Shown here: piece by piece, positions 43,252 through 52,988 of the stretch
Layout: each line of letters begins with the position of its first letter
How positions within the stretch are numbered: the first letter of the stretch is position 1
Assembly (NCBI GenBank): GCA_014169315.1
Contig: AP022133.1
Location: 3,100,001 to 3,164,000, forward strand
From: Enterobacter cloacae
Lineage (GTDB): Bacteria > Pseudomonadota > Gammaproteobacteria > Enterobacterales > Enterobacteriaceae
DNA: 64,000 nt
Reading direction: 5' to 3'
Made by a program: the position numbers and the translations under genes
Notes under the pieces: model-generated
The model's input: only the letters and a program-made list of their open reading frames with translations
Databases searched by the model: none
What the model was told of the DNA's origin: nothing

Positions 43252-43917
43252 TTACATTTTCAGCGAGACGGTAACAACGCCGTCAGGTGCTTTAGAGACA
43301 GCAAGTGTCGTCAGCGAGTTAAGCACAAAATCGGCTTCGTCCAGCCGGGGCGAGTCCGCCGGTACGTTGACGGCGATAACATGGCTTCCGGCATTCAACC
43401 CGGCCAGCACTCCGGCTGCCGCATCTTCCACCACCACGCAGTCTGCGGGAGCAAGACCCAGCAGTTCAGCGCCGAGTAAAAACGCATCAGGTTCAGGTTT
43501 GCCGCGCTTGACGCGTTCAGCGGTGATGAACACTTCTGGCTTCGGCAAGCCTGCCGCCTTATGACGGGCATGCGCAACCGGAATCGAGCCGGAGGTCACT
43601 ATCGCCCACGGGATCTGCTCTTCATTAAGATGTTCAAGCAGTTCACGCGCCCCGGGCAGCGCGGCGATGCCGTCCGTGTCGGTGGATTCAATATGCTCAA
43701 GATAGCTGAACTCTGCCTGAATATCTTCCTCAGTGCGCCCCACCAGAAAATGCCGTAACGAGGTAATGGCCTGTTTGCCGTGGATAAAATTCAGCACGTC
43801 CTGATGGTCGATGCCATGTCTGTCAGCCCAATGGCACCATGAACGCTCCACAACCGGCAGCGAATCCACCAGCGTACCGTCCAGATCAAACAGAAAACCT
43901 TTACACTGCACACGCAC
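43252..43917 (-). CDS. yfbT: HAD-family sugar phosphatase YfbT
   Basis: 221-residue haloacid-dehalogenase-type phosphatase (HxpA). Motif I is FLFDLDGTLVDS (nucleophile Asp near residue 12), motif II is VTSGS, motif III is the lysine in ERVKRGKPEPDAF, and motif IV is VVEDAAAG. E. coli YfbT acts on sugar phosphates such as 2-deoxyglucose-6-phosphate. It ends just before a terminator and starts 5 bp from the yfbU stop. Confidence 0.92.
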   Translation of the reverse strand: MRVQCKGFLFDLDGTLVDSLPVVERSWCHWADRHGIDHQDVLNFIHGKQAITSLRHFLVGRTEEDIQAEFSYLEHIESTDTDGIAALPGARELLEHLNEEQIPWAIVTSGSIPVAHARHKAAGLPKPEVFITAERVKRGKPEPDAFLLGAELLGLAPADCVVVEDAAAGVLAGLNAGSHVIAVNVPADSPRLDEADFVLNSLTTLAVSKAPDGVVTVSLKM

Positions 43918-43922
43918 CTCCG

Positions 43923-44487
<565 letters not shown>

Positions 44488-44509
44488 TATTCATCGTTTC
44501 GATGATCAA

Positions 44510-44965
44510 TCACAAACCATCGAGGAATGTTTTATCAAGTTGTTTAAAAGCCCGCTTGAGGGTATCGGCCAGCGCCTGGTAATCCGGTTTACCTTCGACC
44601 GGAGCAAGCGCCTGCCCTGCTTCCTCGAGTTTCCCGCGAACTTCATAAAACCAGTGTAAAATTCCGGGAGGTAATGGCGTAATTGAACGCTTACCTAACC
44701 ACCACAGTCCCTGCATCGGCAGACTTAGCGCAAAGAGCGCCGTGGCGACGGCCGGGCCAAGCTGCCCCCCGAGGGCAATTTGCCAGCACAGCGTAAATAT
44801 CGCGACAGGCGGCATAAAGCGAATCGCATGGCGGGTGGCGCGGATGACGCGATTCTCAACAAACATAGGCGCAAGGCGCTTTTCCATCGGCCAGGTCTTT
44901 GCGTAATGCTGTCCCCGACGAAACAGACTAAAAAAGTTCACGGACGGGATCTCAGGTGTCGACAT
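44510..44965 (-). CDS. yfbV: UPF0208 membrane protein YfbV
   Basis: 151-residue inner-membrane protein with two helices (about residues 45-64 and 70-88). E. coli YfbV has been implicated in limiting spread of MatP-dependent chromosome organisation outside the Ter macrodomain. It is conserved next to ackA. The C-terminal half is soluble and charged. Confidence 0.92.
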   Translation of the reverse strand: MSTPEIPSVNFFSLFRRGQHYAKTWPMEKRLAPMFVENRVIRATRHAIRFMPPVAIFTLCWQIALGGQLGPAVATALFALSLPMQGLWWLGKRSITPLPPGILHWFYEVRGKLEEAGQALAPVEGKPDYQALADTLKRAFKQLDKTFLDGL

Positions 44966-45302
44966 GGCTGTACCTCAACTTCACGTATAAAAATTAAAAT
45001 TTTCATGCAAAACCACAACAGGCTATGACAACGTTCAAAATATTTTGTCATCACTACCCCGTATCGGGTATCCTGTGCCAGCCTGATAGGGCCTTAGACG
45101 AGAATCGTTAACTCGTCAAATTATCGCATATTATGCCATCGCCTGAAAAATGTTCAAAATGGCATAAAATCATAGGTATTTCTTCCATCATGCCAGAATG
45201 TTCGTTTGGCATGATGTTAATCATAAATGTCTGGGTCAGCATGCGTTACGCTGTTAGACTCACTGACGTTTTTTTAGCCACGTATCAATAATAGGTACTT
45301 CC
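44966..45302. promoter_or_regulatory. yfbV-ackA divergent control region with paired dyads
   Basis: 337 bp between divergent genes, holding the ackA promoter region. Four ATGCCA/TGGCAT half-sites form two inverted pairs: TATGCCAT (45132-45139) with ATGGCATA (45159-45166), and ATCATGCCA (45187-45195) with TGGCATGAT (45207-45215). The first half-sites are 57 bp apart. These look like repressor or activator operators, but I do not know the protein. Confidence 0.5.
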
Positions 45303-46505
45303 ATGTCGAGTAAGTTAGTACTGGTTCTGAACTGCGGTAGCTCCTCACTGAAATTCGCCATCATCGATGCGCTCAACGGTGACGAGTACCTCTCTGGTTT
45401 GGCCGAATGTTTCCATCTGCCTGAAGCACGTATCAAATGGAAGATGGACGGTAGCAAACAAGAAGCGGCTTTAGGTGCAGGCGCCGCTCACAGTGAAGCG
45501 CTGAACTTTATCGTTAACACTATTCTGGCACAAAAACCAGAACTGTCTGCTCAGCTGACTGCGATTGGTCACCGTATCGTCCACGGCGGCGAAAAATACA
45601 CCAGCTCCGTCGTGATCGACGAATCTGTGATCCAGGGTATCAAAGACTCTGCATCCTTCGCGCCGCTGCACAACCCGGCTCACCTGATCGGTATCGCTGA
45701 AGCGCTGAAATCCTTCCCGCAGCTGAAAGACAAAAACGTGGCCGTGTTTGACACCGCGTTCCATCAGACTATGCCGGAAGAATCTTACCTCTACGCCCTG
45801 CCATACAGCCTGTACAGAGAGCACGGTGTTCGTCGCTACGGCGCACATGGCACCAGCCACTTCTATGTGACGCAGGAAGCGGCAAAAGTACTGAACAAAC
45901 CGGTTGAAGAACTGAACATCATCACCTGCCACCTGGGCAACGGTGGTTCTGTTTCTGCTATCCGTAACGGTAAATGTGTTGATACTTCTATGGGTCTGAC
46001 CCCACTGGAAGGTCTGGTGATGGGTACCCGTTCCGGTGATATCGACCCGGCGATCATCTTCCACCTGCACGACACCCTGGGCATGAGCGTTGACCAGATC
46101 AACAAAATGCTGACCAAAGAGTCTGGCCTGCTGGGTCTGACCGAAGTCACCAGCGACTGCCGTTATGTTGAAGACAACTACGCAGAAAAAGCGGACGCTA
46201 AACGTGCAATGGACGTTTACTGCCACCGCCTGGCAAAATACATCGGTTCTTACACTGCGCTGATGGAAGGTCGTCTGGACGCGGTAATCTTCACCGGTGG
46301 TATCGGTGAGAATGCGGCAATGGTCCGTGAACTGACCCTGGGTAAACTGGGCGTTCTGGGCTTCGACGTTGATCACGAACGTAACCTGGCTGCCCGTTTC
46401 GGTAAGTCTGGTTTCATCAACAAAGAAGGTACCCGTCCAGCTATCGTTATCCCAACGAACGAAGAGCTGGTCATCGCGCAAGACGCGAACCGCCTGACTG
46501 CCTGA
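45303..46505 (+). CDS. ackA: Acetate kinase
   Basis: 400-residue ASKHA-fold kinase that interconverts acetyl phosphate + ADP and acetate + ATP. Signatures are [14 protein letters not shown] at the N-terminus, [22 protein letters not shown] and [24 protein letters not shown]. With Pta it forms the acetate overflow/fermentation route and sets acetyl-phosphate levels. Codon use is strongly biased as in highly expressed genes. Confidence 0.98.
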   Translation: MSSKLVLVLNCGSSSLKFAIIDALNGDEYLSGLAECFHLPEARIKWKMDGSKQEAALGAGAAHSEALNFIVNTILAQKPELSAQLTAIGHRIVHGGEKYTSSVVIDESVIQGIKDSASFAPLHNPAHLIGIAEALKSFPQLKDKNVAVFDTAFHQTMPEESYLYALPYSLYREHGVRRYGAHGTSHFYVTQEAAKVLNKPVEELNIITCHLGNGGSVSAIRNGKCVDTSMGLTPLEGLVMGTRSGDIDPAIIFHLHDTLGMSVDQINKMLTKESGLLGLTEVTSDCRYVEDNYAEKADAKRAMDVYCHRLAKYIGSYTALMEGRLDAVIFTGGIGENAAMVRELTLGKLGVLGFDVDHERNLAARFGKSGFINKEGTRPAIVIPTNEELVIAQDANRLTA

Positions 46506-46510
46506 TTCCA

Positions 46511-46537
46511 CACCGCCAGCAATGCTGGCGGTGCTGT
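46511..46537 (+). terminator. Hairpin in the ackA-pta gap
   Basis: CACCGCCAGC-aat-GCTGGCGGTG, perfect 10-bp stem, followed by CTGTTTT. It starts five bases after the ackA stop. It may partly terminate ackA transcription so that pta is made in lower amount, or protect the ackA mRNA end. Confidence 0.65.
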
Positions 46538-46581
46538 TTTGTAACCCGCCCAATGTCGGCGGTAACGAAAGAGGATAAACC

Positions 46582-48723
46582 GTGTCCCGTATTATTATGC
46601 TGATCCCTACCGGAACCAGCGTCGGCCTGACCAGCGTCAGCCTTGGCGTTATCCGTGCTATGGAACGCAAAGGCGTTCGTCTGAGCGTCTTTAAGCCAAT
46701 CGCCCAGCCTCGTGCCGGTGGCGATGCGCCAGACCAGACCACCACCATCGTGCGTAAGAACTCCAATCTGCCAGCGGCTGAACCGCTGAAGATGAGCCAC
46801 GTTGAATCTCTGCTCTCCAGCAACCAGAAAGACGTGCTGATGGAAGAGATCATCGCCAACTACCACGCGAACACTCAGGACGCGGAAGTGGTTCTGGTTG
46901 AAGGCCTGGTTCCTACGCGCAAACACCAGTTTGCCCAGTCTCTGAACTTCGAAATCGCGAAAACGCTGAACGCTGAGATCGTCTTCGTCATGTCTCAGGG
47001 TACTGACACCCCAGAGCAGCTGAACGAGCGTATCGAACTGACTCGCAGCAGCTTCGGCGGCGTAAAAAATACCAACATCACCGGCGTTATCGTTAACAAA
47101 CTGAACGCCCCGGTTGATGAGCAGGGTCGTACTCGCCCTGACCTGTCCGAGATCTTCGACGACTCTTCCAGAGCGAAAGTCATCAAAGTTGACCCGGCTA
47201 AACTGCAAAGCTCCAGCCCGCTGCCAGTACTGGGCGCGGTACCGTGGAGCTTCGATCTGATTGCCACCCGTGCAATCGATATGGCGCATCACCTGAACGC
47301 CACCGTGATCAACGAAGGCGACATCAACACCCGTCGCGTGAAGTCCGTGACCTTCTGTGCGCGCAGCATCCCGCACATGCTGGAACACTTCCGTGCAGGC
47401 TCCCTGCTGGTGACTTCCGCTGACCGTCCTGACGTGCTGGTTGCAGCCTGCCTGGCGGCAATGAACGGCGTGGAAATCGGTGCCATTCTGCTGACCGGTG
47501 CTTACGAGATGGACCCACGCGTCAGCAAGCTCTGCGAGCGCGCTTTTGCCACTGGCCTGCCGGTCTTCATGGTGAACACCAACACCTGGCAGACCTCCCT
47601 GAGCCTGCAGAGCTTCAACCTGGAAGTGCCGGTTGATGACCACGAACGTATTGAGAAAGTGCAGGAATACGTTGCGGGTTACATCAATGCAGACTGGATC
47701 GAATCCCTGACTGCGACTTCTGAGCGCAGCCGTCGTCTGTCTCCACCAGCCTTCCGTTACCAGCTGACTGAGCTGGCGCGTAAAGCGGGCAAACGCGTTG
47801 TTCTGCCAGAAGGTGATGAACCACGTACCGTTAAAGCGGCAGCTATCTGCGCAGAACGCGGTATCGCGACCTGTGTGCTGCTGGGTAACCCGGATGAAAT
47901 CACCCGTGTGGCGGCCTCTCAGGGCGTTGAGCTGGGTGCGGGTATCGAAATCGTTGACCCGGAAGTGGTTCGCGAAAGCTACGTAGCCCGTCTGGTTGAA
48001 CTGCGTAAGAGCAAGGGCATGACCGAAGCCGTTGCGCGTGAACAGCTGGAAGACAACGTGGTGCTGGGTACGCTGATGCTGGAACAGGACGAAGTTGACG
48101 GTCTGGTTTCTGGTGCTGTTCACACCACCGCGAACACCATCCGTCCGCCACTGCAGCTGATCAAAACTGCACCGGGCAGCTCACTGGTGTCTTCCGTGTT
48201 CTTCATGCTGCTGCCTGAACAGGTTTACGTTTACGGCGACTGTGCGATCAACCCGGATCCAACGGCAGAACAGCTGGCTGAAATCGCTATCCAGTCTGCA
48301 GACTCCGCGATTGCCTTCGGTATCGAACCACGCGTGGCGATGCTCTCCTACTCTACCGGCACTTCTGGTGCAGGCAGCGATGTAGAGAAAGTTCGCGAAG
48401 CGACCCGTCTGGCGCAGGAAAAACGTCCTGACCTGATGATCGACGGCCCGCTGCAGTACGACGCTGCGGTAATGGCTGACGTGGCGAAATCCAAAGCGCC
48501 TAACTCACCGGTTGCCGGTCGCGCTACCGTGTTCATCTTCCCGGATCTGAACACCGGTAACACCACCTACAAAGCGGTACAGCGTTCTGCAGACCTGATC
48601 TCCATCGGGCCAATGCTGCAGGGTATGCGCAAACCTGTGAACGACCTGTCCCGTGGTGCGCTGGTAGACGATATCGTCTACACCATCGCGCTGACCGCGA
48701 TCCAGTCCTCACAGCAGCAGTAA
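46582..48723 (+). CDS. pta: Phosphate acetyltransferase
   Basis: 713-residue long-form Pta that converts acetyl-CoA and phosphate to acetyl phosphate. It has an N-terminal P-loop-like domain ([19 protein letters not shown]), a DRTGG domain in the middle, and the C-terminal catalytic PTA_PTB domain (from about residue 390; [30 protein letters not shown]). AGAGGAT precedes the GTG start. The regulatory N-terminal domain is complete, as in E. coli. Confidence 0.97.
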   Translation: MSRIIMLIPTGTSVGLTSVSLGVIRAMERKGVRLSVFKPIAQPRAGGDAPDQTTTIVRKNSNLPAAEPLKMSHVESLLSSNQKDVLMEEIIANYHANTQDAEVVLVEGLVPTRKHQFAQSLNFEIAKTLNAEIVFVMSQGTDTPEQLNERIELTRSSFGGVKNTNITGVIVNKLNAPVDEQGRTRPDLSEIFDDSSRAKVIKVDPAKLQSSSPLPVLGAVPWSFDLIATRAIDMAHHLNATVINEGDINTRRVKSVTFCARSIPHMLEHFRAGSLLVTSADRPDVLVAACLAAMNGVEIGAILLTGAYEMDPRVSKLCERAFATGLPVFMVNTNTWQTSLSLQSFNLEVPVDDHERIEKVQEYVAGYINADWIESLTATSERSRRLSPPAFRYQLTELARKAGKRVVLPEGDEPRTVKAAAICAERGIATCVLLGNPDEITRVAASQGVELGAGIEIVDPEVVRESYVARLVELRKSKGMTEAVAREQLEDNVVLGTLMLEQDEVDGLVSGAVHTTANTIRPPLQLIKTAPGSSLVSSVFFMLLPEQVYVYGDCAINPDPTAEQLAEIAIQSADSAIAFGIEPRVAMLSYSTGTSGAGSDVEKVREATRLAQEKRPDLMIDGPLQYDAAVMADVAKSKAPNSPVAGRATVFIFPDLNTGNTTYKAVQRSADLISIGPMLQGMRKPVNDLSRGALVDDIVYTIALTAIQSSQQQ

Positions 48724-48737
48724 TTTTTTACTGCACT

Positions 48738-48768
48738 AAAAAGGCGACCAGAAGGTCGCCCTTTTTAT
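48738..48768. terminator. Bidirectional terminator between pta and the transketolase operon
   Basis: AAAAAGGCGACC-agaa-GGTCGCCTTTTT-type hairpin (stem 48743-48749 with 48754-48760) flanked by A- and T-runs, between convergent gene ends. Confidence 0.9.
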
Positions 48769-49722
48769 TTACAGTAACTCTCTCGCCGCCGACACAATGT
48801 CATGTGCCGTCAGGCCATACTCCTTCTGCAGGAAGTCCTGCGTCCCTACCTGGCCGTAACGCTCCTTCACGCCAACCCGACGCATCGGTACAGGACACGT
48901 TTCCACCAGCACTTCCGCCACCGCCGACCCCAGCCCGTTATGGATGCTGTGGTTTTCGCAGGTGACGATGCGCCCGGTTTTCTCGGCGTAGTTTTTCACC
49001 AGCATCCGGTCGATCGGTTTCAGGGTAAACATATCGATCACCGCCGCGCTCACGCCTTCCTGCCCCAGCTGGCGGGCTGCTTCCAGTGCTTCCGCCACCA
49101 TGATACCGTTGGCAATCAGGGTGATATCGCTCCCTTCGCGCAGTACGTTACCCTTGCCGATGGTAAAGGTTGATCCCGGTGCATAGACGCTCGGGGCCTG
49201 TTTACGAATGGTGCGCACCCAGTAGAAACCTTCAAGATCAATCAGCTGGCGTAGCACATCCTCAAACATCACCGCGTCGGTCACCTCCAGCACCACCGAA
49301 TGGGCCAGACCGCGCACAATCCCCATATCTTCAAACGACATATGCGTGCCACCGTTGTGGCAAGCCGTGACGCCCGCATCCGAGGCAATGACCTTCACGT
49401 TGTTACGCTGGTAGTCCAGGGACATAAACAGCTGGTCGAAGCAGCGACGGCTGGCAAAGGCGGTAAAGGTGTGGACGAACGGTTTACGCCCGGTCAGCGA
49501 CAACCCGGCTGCCGTACCAATCACGTTGGCTTCCATAATGCCGCAGTTAATGACGTGCTGCGGGTAATCACGCGCCACACCGTCCATTGCCATCGAGCTC
49601 ATCAGATCCGCTTCCAGCGCGATGATCTCGCTTCCGGCCTCAATCTGTTTTGCCACAAAACCGGCGTAGACTTTACGCATCTCAACGGCATCTTTTTGTC
49701 CTGCTGGTGCAACCTTAATCAT
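48769..49722 (-). CDS. Transketolase, C-terminal subunit
   Basis: 317-residue protein equal to the C-terminal half of transketolase: the pyrimidine-binding domain (about 10-175) and the C-terminal domain. The catalytic thiamine-activating glutamate lies in NCGIMEANVIGTAAGLSL. It overlaps the N-terminal subunit gene by 8 bases, so both halves are made together. It is the last gene of a PTS operon; Salmonella has a similar unit next to pta (STM2340-2344, from memory). The sugar is unknown. Confidence 0.9.
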   Translation of the reverse strand: MIKVAPAGQKDAVEMRKVYAGFVAKQIEAGSEIIALEADLMSSMAMDGVARDYPQHVINCGIMEANVIGTAAGLSLTGRKPFVHTFTAFASRRCFDQLFMSLDYQRNNVKVIASDAGVTACHNGGTHMSFEDMGIVRGLAHSVVLEVTDAVMFEDVLRQLIDLEGFYWVRTIRKQAPSVYAPGSTFTIGKGNVLREGSDITLIANGIMVAEALEAARQLGQEGVSAAVIDMFTLKPIDRMLVKNYAEKTGRIVTCENHSIHNGLGSAVAEVLVETCPVPMRRVGVKERYGQVGTQDFLQKEYGLTAHDIVSAARELL

Positions 49723-50545
49723 GTGTAGCCTCCAGTTGGCGAATCGTCTCGTTGAGGGCCGCCTTGCTCTCCCCGGTCAGGCGCAGATGATGAGAGTTAC
49801 TAAGCTGCTCCAGATACGGCACCCCCTGCCCTTTAATGCTGTCCAGAATCACTACCCGCGGACGCGCATCCGCCGCTGGAACCCGCGATGTGACGTCCAG
49901 CAACGCCGGGATGTCATCCCCTTTCACGGTCACCACATCAAAGCCAAAGGCACGGAATTTCCCCTCCAGATCGAACGCGCAGATAATTTCATCCAGTTGA
50001 CCGTCGAGCTGCTGCTTATTCCAGTCCACAAACACCGTGAGATTGTTCAGGCGATGGTGAGCAATAAACTGGAATGCCTCCCAGCATTGACCTTCGTTAA
50101 GCTCGCCATCACCCACAATGCAAAATACCCGGTTTGGACGCCCTGCCAGCCTGTGCGACAACGCCATTCCCCCGGCGATAGAAATGCCCTGTCCGAGCGA
50201 GCCGGTGGTGGCATCCACACCGCGCGTTTTCAGACGATCCGGGTGGCTTGGCAGACGCGTGCCGTTCTGGTTGAGCGTGCTCAGCTCTTCCATCGGGAAA
50301 TAGCCTTTTATCGCCAGGATACTGTACAGCGCCGGGCCCGCGTGGCCTTTCGACAGGACAAAATAGTCGCGCTCTGGCCAGTCCGGGTCGGCCGGGTCGA
50401 TTTTCATCACCGCGCCGTACAGCACGGCCAGCGTTTCAACCACCGACATACTGCCACCGTAGTGACCAAAGCCCAGCTGCGTCAGTGATTTCAGGGTCTC
50501 AAGGCGGATCTGACGCGCCAGTTGGGTTATCTCATTCACATTCAT
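49715..50545 (-). CDS. Transketolase, N-terminal subunit
   Basis: 276-residue protein equal to the diphosphate-binding half of transketolase. The ThDP motif is GDGELNEGQCWEAFQFIAHH with the downstream Asn; YFVLSKGHAGPALYSIL and TGSLGQGISIAGG are typical of the family. It overlaps the PTS IIC gene by 4 bases (ATGA) and the C-terminal subunit gene by 8. Split transketolases are usually dedicated to special pathways and not the pentose phosphate cycle. Confidence 0.9.
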   Translation of the reverse strand: MNVNEITQLARQIRLETLKSLTQLGFGHYGGSMSVVETLAVLYGAVMKIDPADPDWPERDYFVLSKGHAGPALYSILAIKGYFPMEELSTLNQNGTRLPSHPDRLKTRGVDATTGSLGQGISIAGGMALSHRLAGRPNRVFCIVGDGELNEGQCWEAFQFIAHHRLNNLTVFVDWNKQQLDGQLDEIICAFDLEGKFRAFGFDVVTVKGDDIPALLDVTSRVPAADARPRVVILDSIKGQGVPYLEQLSNSHHLRLTGESKAALNETIRQLEATHD

Positions 50546-51939
50546 GATTTAGCTCCGGTGTTTTCCTGCGCGTTACCGCCCGCAGATTTGTTTTTAGCAA
50601 ACACGTTGTACGCCACCAGCAGCGCGAACAACGCAACCACCAGCCCGGTGATGGCAAGCGGTGACAGGAAGCGTGCCAGGTTGCCCAGAACAATCCCGAC
50701 AGCGCCGAAATCGGCATCCGAGAAGGTCGTATTAGCAAAACCAATTGCACCCAGCACGGGCAGGAGCAGCACCGGCAGGAAGGTGATCAGCAGGCCGTTA
50801 GCAAATGCGCCAATCATCGCCCCGCGACGTCCGCCAGTAGCATTACCGAACACGCCTGCAGTCGCACCGGTGAAGAAATGCGGCACTACGCCCGGCAGGA
50901 TCAGCACCCAGCTGAACTGACCGCAGATGAACAGCCCGACCAGACCGCCGAGGAAGCTGAACAGAAAGCCAATCAGCACCGCGTTTGGCGCATACGGATA
51001 GACCACCGGACAATCCAGCGCAGGACGTGCATTCGGCACCAGTTTCTCCGAGAAACCGGTAAAAGCCGGGACGATTTCGGCCAGAATCAGGCGCACACCC
51101 TGCAGGATGATGAACACACCTGCCGCAAAGGTAATTGCCATGATAATGGCGTACACCAGGTAGTTCTGGCCGCCGCTGAAGGTCGCCTCTACGTACTCAC
51201 GCCCGGCGCTCACCGCCATGATCAGATAGATAATCATCATGGTCAGGGAGATTGAAATAGAGCTGTCACGCAGGAAGCTCAGATTCTTAGGCAGGTTCAT
51301 CTCTTCGGTTGAACGCGAGCCTTTGCCAAACTTGCTGCCGATCCAGCCAGAAAGCACGTAGCCCAGTGTGCCAAAATGGCCAAACGCAATATCGTCAGTG
51401 CCGGTGATACGCTTCATATAGCGCTGCGCTATCGCCGGGAAGAAAGCCATCACCAGGCCGAGGATCAGCGACCCCGTAAAGACCAGGCCCACGCCCTCAA
51501 AGCCCGCGACCGTCAGGATCACGCCAATCATGCATGCCATGTAAAAGGTGTGATGACCGGTCAGGAAGATGTATTTCAGGCGGGTAAAGCGTGCGACGAT
51601 GATGTTTGCCACCATGCCGAACGCCATAATCAGTGCGGTCGAGGCTCCATATTTTTCCAGCGCAATAGACACAATCGCTTCATTGTTTGGAATAATGCCC
51701 TGAATATTAAACGCATGTTCAAACATGCCGCCTAATGGATTTAATGACCCCACCAATACCGTAGCGCCACCACCCAGCACAATAAAACCGAGGATGGTTT
51801 TAATGGTTCCCTTCACCACGTCAGAAAAAGATTTTTTCTGCGCGACCAGACCAATTAATGCAATTAAACCAACCAGTACAGAGGGAACTTTTAATATATC
51901 AACAACGAAATTCAGCGTTTCAAGGATAAACATATCCAC
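50542..51939 (-). CDS. Ascorbate-type PTS permease component IIC
   Basis: 465-residue polytopic membrane protein of the UlaA/SgaT family, the same length as E. coli UlaA. It has about 11 helices; typical segments are GHHTFYMACMIGVIL, LGYVLSGWIGSKFGKGSRSTEE and the conserved ASTALIMAFGMVANIIVARFT region. It imports a sugar or sugar acid coupled to phosphorylation by the adjacent IIB and IIA proteins. It overlaps the transketolase gene by 4 bases. Confidence 0.9.
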   Translation of the reverse strand: MDMFILETLNFVVDILKVPSVLVGLIALIGLVAQKKSFSDVVKGTIKTILGFIVLGGGATVLVGSLNPLGGMFEHAFNIQGIIPNNEAIVSIALEKYGASTALIMAFGMVANIIVARFTRLKYIFLTGHHTFYMACMIGVILTVAGFEGVGLVFTGSLILGLVMAFFPAIAQRYMKRITGTDDIAFGHFGTLGYVLSGWIGSKFGKGSRSTEEMNLPKNLSFLRDSSISISLTMMIIYLIMAVSAGREYVEATFSGGQNYLVYAIIMAITFAAGVFIILQGVRLILAEIVPAFTGFSEKLVPNARPALDCPVVYPYAPNAVLIGFLFSFLGGLVGLFICGQFSWVLILPGVVPHFFTGATAGVFGNATGGRRGAMIGAFANGLLITFLPVLLLPVLGAIGFANTTFSDADFGAVGIVLGNLARFLSPLAITGLVVALFALLVAYNVFAKNKSAGGNAQENTGAKS

Positions 51940-51954
51940 CTCGCCTTATCAGGA

Positions 51955-52227
51955 TTATTGTTTTTCGAACCAGGCACGTAACTGCGCTTCAAGTTCGTTG
52001 ATATCGATGATGTTGTTGATCACCACCAGCTGGTTTTCCGGCACGCTGGCGCTGGCTGCAATGTCTTTCGCCATCACGAAAAGATCGGCTGCGCCCGGGG
52101 TTGCAGATGAGAGATCGGAGTGTTCAACATCAGCCTCAATCTCAAGCTTTTTGAGTATCTTTTTAATATTCATTTCGACCATAAAACTGCTGCCCAGGCC
52201 AGAACCGCAAATAGCCATTATTTTCAT
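51955..52227 (-). CDS. PTS component IIB
   Basis: 90-residue cytosolic phosphocarrier. The phosphorylatable cysteine is Cys7 in MKIMAICGSGLGSSF, the classic IIB P-loop-like motif. Of the lactose/ascorbate IIB type (UlaB-like), it takes phosphate from IIA and hands it to the incoming substrate in IIC. It lies 15 bp before the IIC gene. Confidence 0.9.
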   Translation of the reverse strand: MKIMAICGSGLGSSFMVEMNIKKILKKLEIEADVEHSDLSSATPGAADLFVMAKDIAASASVPENQLVVINNIIDINELEAQLRAWFEKQ

Positions 52228-52306
52228 TGTTATCCCCTTTTTAGCGTAAAGACGTCTCCATCACGCTGACGCGTAATGTTGTGACAAACCGGATGAAAGT
52301 ATTAAA

Positions 52307-52750
52307 TCAGAAGCGGTCGATAATCGTTTTTATTTCCTCCAGCGTATTCGCCTGATGCAATTCGGCCATATCATTGTCGCTGGAAAATAATTCAGCGAGA
52401 GCTGAGATCATTTCTATATGACTATGTTTGTCCGGTGCCGCCAGCATCACAATCACATCAACGGGGTCAAATTCCCCGGCACCAAAAGAGACACCCTGTT
52501 TCAGTTTTAATAATGAGAGCCCCAGCCCTTTAGCCCCCTCTTCCGGCCTCGCATGCGGCATCGCCAGCCCTGGTGCCAGCACATAATACGGCCCTAATGT
52601 ATGGTGCTGCTCAATGATTGCCGTCACATACTCCGGGGCAATCACCTGCAGATCCAGCAACGGTTTTGCGCACAGCTCCAGCGCCTGAGGCCAGCTCTCG
52701 ACGCTATCCTGAAGCGTAATGGTCGTATCGTATATCCACTTTTTGAGCAC
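52307..52750 (-). CDS. PTS component IIA
   Basis: 147-residue EIIA of the mannitol/fructose (PTS_EIIA_2) type, similar in length to UlaC. The active histidine is His66 in GLAMPHARPEEGAKG. The start codon is GTG. It is the first gene of the operon, followed by IIB after 79 bp. Divergent from the LacI-family regulator across 238 bp that contains the operators. Confidence 0.88.
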   Translation of the reverse strand: MLKKWIYDTTITLQDSVESWPQALELCAKPLLDLQVIAPEYVTAIIEQHHTLGPYYVLAPGLAMPHARPEEGAKGLGLSLLKLKQGVSFGAGEFDPVDVIVMLAAPDKHSHIEMISALAELFSSDNDMAELHQANTLEEIKTIIDRF

Positions 52751-52811
52751 TTTTTACTCCCGCCACAACCCAAAAGATGTGCAAACTTTATTCAACACAT
52801 TAATAATTGAC

Positions 52812-52827
52812 TGCGATCAGGATCACA
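52812..52827. promoter_or_regulatory. Candidate CRP site
   Basis: TGCGA-tcagga-TCACA matches the CRP palindrome TGTGA-N6-TCACA with one mismatch. It is located between the PTS operon and its divergent regulator, where catabolite control would be expected. Binding is inferred. Confidence 0.5.
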
Positions 52828-52828
52828 A

Positions 52829-52842
52829 AGATAGCGCTACCA
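52829..52842. promoter_or_regulatory. LacI-type operator, copy 1
   Basis: AGATAGCGCTACCA: 12 of 14 bases match the perfect palindrome at 52863, with the same central AGCGCT. It lies 79 bp upstream of the IIA start and 34 bp from copy 2. Confidence 0.6.
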
Positions 52843-52862
52843 AGCTATAACATTCAGAAGTG

Positions 52863-52876
52863 TGATAGCGCTATCA
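52863..52876. promoter_or_regulatory. LacI-type operator, copy 2
   Basis: TGATAGCGCTATCA, a perfect 14-bp palindrome with the central CG step typical of LacI/GalR-family operators. It lies between the divergent PTS operon and the LacI-family gene, so the adjacent regulator is the obvious ligand. Confidence 0.7.
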
Positions 52877-52988
52877 AATTGTAATCATGGTGTGAAATCA
52901 CAGCAAAAAAAGGGATTTAAGGCGTATACTGCCTGTCACGTGAAGCGAAGGATGATAATAAGAACGCATCTGGTCAGCAGGAAGGTGT

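Noticed and set aside
45160..45215. TGGCAT motifs upstream of ackA as sigma-54 -24 elements
   Set aside because: No GC at the required 10-bp spacing after either GG; interpreted as dyad half-sites instead.
46471..48123. 550-codon open frame on the minus strand opposite pta/ackA
   Set aside because: Antisense to highly biased codons of pta; it has no recognisable domain and crosses the ackA-pta boundary.
52891..52902. TGTGAAATCACA as a second CRP site near the LacI-family gene
   Set aside because: Both half-sites are perfect but only 2 bases apart in place of 6, so CRP could not bind it in the normal way.
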